Positions 5,712 through 6,382 of a stretch of DNA of 6,382 nt are shown here, piece after piece (position 1 is the first letter of the stretch; every line of letters begins with the position of its first letter). The position numbers and the translations under genes were made by a program. This stretch comes from Clostridia bacterium. Its GTDB lineage: Bacteria; Bacillota; Clostridia; Christensenellales; UBA1242. The stretch lies in NCBI GenBank assembly GCA_016290255.1, contig JAEETG010000105.1, positions 1 to 6,382 on the forward strand, in the 5' to 3' direction. The notes under the pieces are model-generated. The model saw nothing but the letters and a program-made list of their open reading frames with translations. It was not told the DNA's origin and made no database searches.

Positions 5712-6382
5712 ATGGATATAAAAATAGATTATTTGGAAGAAACTTTCAATCCACAAAGAATGACAAACAGAAGTTCTGAAAAGCATCTTTCACACGGAAT
5801 AACTGGTGATGCTGGACGCGACCTAACGCAACAACAAAAAGGCTTGGTTAGTTTTCTTTTGACGCCAATAAAAAATGTCCTACAAAATTATAAATCAGGA
5901 CAAGACGCTTTCAATAAAGCAATCATTAATCCAGCAACAGAGCAATCAGCATATTCACACATACTAGAGGTTATGCAAGACATTGTCTACACAGATAATC
6001 AACTTAAACTTGCAAGAGAAAAAGCCAGCAGGGACAATCAATATAAAAACATGAAGGAAGAAATATATAGAGAACACAGATTTAACGCAACTATGAATCA
6101 CTCCGTTTCACCATGTTGTAGAATTATTGTGCTTGAAGACCTTGTTAAAAGATTAAACGAGGGGACTTTGGATGAAAGAGATGCATCTCAAGTTGAAGCT
6201 TTGATCGAAAGACAACAAGAAAGATTTGCCGATTATCAATTTGGAAGCATTGAGACAGTTGACAAAAACGCAGACGCATTCTTTTCTTATATGATTCCAA
6301 CCATACTCACCTATTATGGCTTTAAAATTAATGACTCATTCACTGAAGGCGTGTATGATTTGCTAAGAGAAAGCAAAATGGA
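5712..6382 (+). CDS. hypothetical protein, distant paralog of the preceding gene (runs off window end)
   Basis: The first 223 codons are open with no stop. No family is recognised. It appears distantly related to the 448-aa protein upstream, with collinear shared positions: NMKEE at 113-117 (against DIKDE at 111-115), L141-E142 followed by a K-x-L (against L146-E147), and P196, G203-F-K-I-N207-D, E212-G213 (against P199, G206-Y-R-V-N210-E, E214-G215). The N-termini are less alike. It is polar and helical in character, with no signal peptide or membrane helix in the visible part and an adjacent Cys pair (SPCC). It is translated from its own strong ribosome binding site in the same operon. The operon may continue past the window. 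Confidence 0.85.
   Translation, partial: MDIKIDYLEETFNPQRMTNRSSEKHLSHGITGDAGRDLTQQQKGLVSFLLTPIKNVLQNYKSGQDAFNKAIINPATEQSAYSHILEVMQDIVYTDNQLKLAREKASRDNQYKNMKEEIYREHRFNATMNHSVSPCCRIIVLEDLVKRLNEGTLDERDASQVEALIERQQERFADYQFGSIETVDKNADAFFSYMIPTILTYYGFKINDSFTEGVYDLLRESKM

Overview
The window is AT-rich DNA that looks like the chromosome of a low-GC Bacillota (Firmicutes) relative, probably an uncultured lineage. The evidence is a Firmicutes-like RpoB, a Spo0A-family effector domain (a family confined to endospore-forming Firmicutes and their descendants), strong AGGAGG-type ribosome binding sites and A/T-rich codon use. TGG encodes Trp in rpoB and the protease, and no in-frame TGA appears, so the standard code fits.

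Layout, left to right. (1) 1-1376, minus strand: the first 458 codons of rpoB, whose 3' part lies off the window. (2) 1377-1774: a divergent control region. Leftward it holds a near-consensus rpoB promoter and a leader of about 188 nt with a long hairpin. Rightward it holds a consensus promoter for the tRNA. rpoB therefore starts its own transcription unit here rather than lying directly behind rplJL. (3) 1775-1851: initiator tRNA-fMet, followed by its terminator. (4) 1889-2081: a puzzling segment. A structured, comparatively GC-rich stretch is fused to a second copy (66/71 identical) of the 3' part of the tRNA plus its terminator. I see no intact cloverleaf. (5) 2082-2804, minus strand: a Spo0A-family regulator with an intact DNA-binding domain and a receiver domain that has lost its acidic pocket. 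(6) 3047-4216, plus strand: a membrane-anchored HtrA-like serine protease with a PDZ-like C-terminus, divergent from spo0A, with its own promoter and terminator. (7) 4350 to the window end, plus strand: a strong promoter drives at least two tightly spaced genes of unknown function. Their products share collinear motifs, so they appear to be distant tandem paralogs of a family I do not recognise.

rpoB, tRNA-fMet, spo0A and htrA are separate transcription units. The four promoters I can identify (rpoB, tRNA, protease, unknown operon) share one architecture: a 17-bp spacer and a TGn extended -10. The points most worth following up are the unknown paralog operon, the Spo0A homolog that probably works without phosphorylation, the hairpin leader of rpoB, and the tRNA-derived chimera at 1889-2081.
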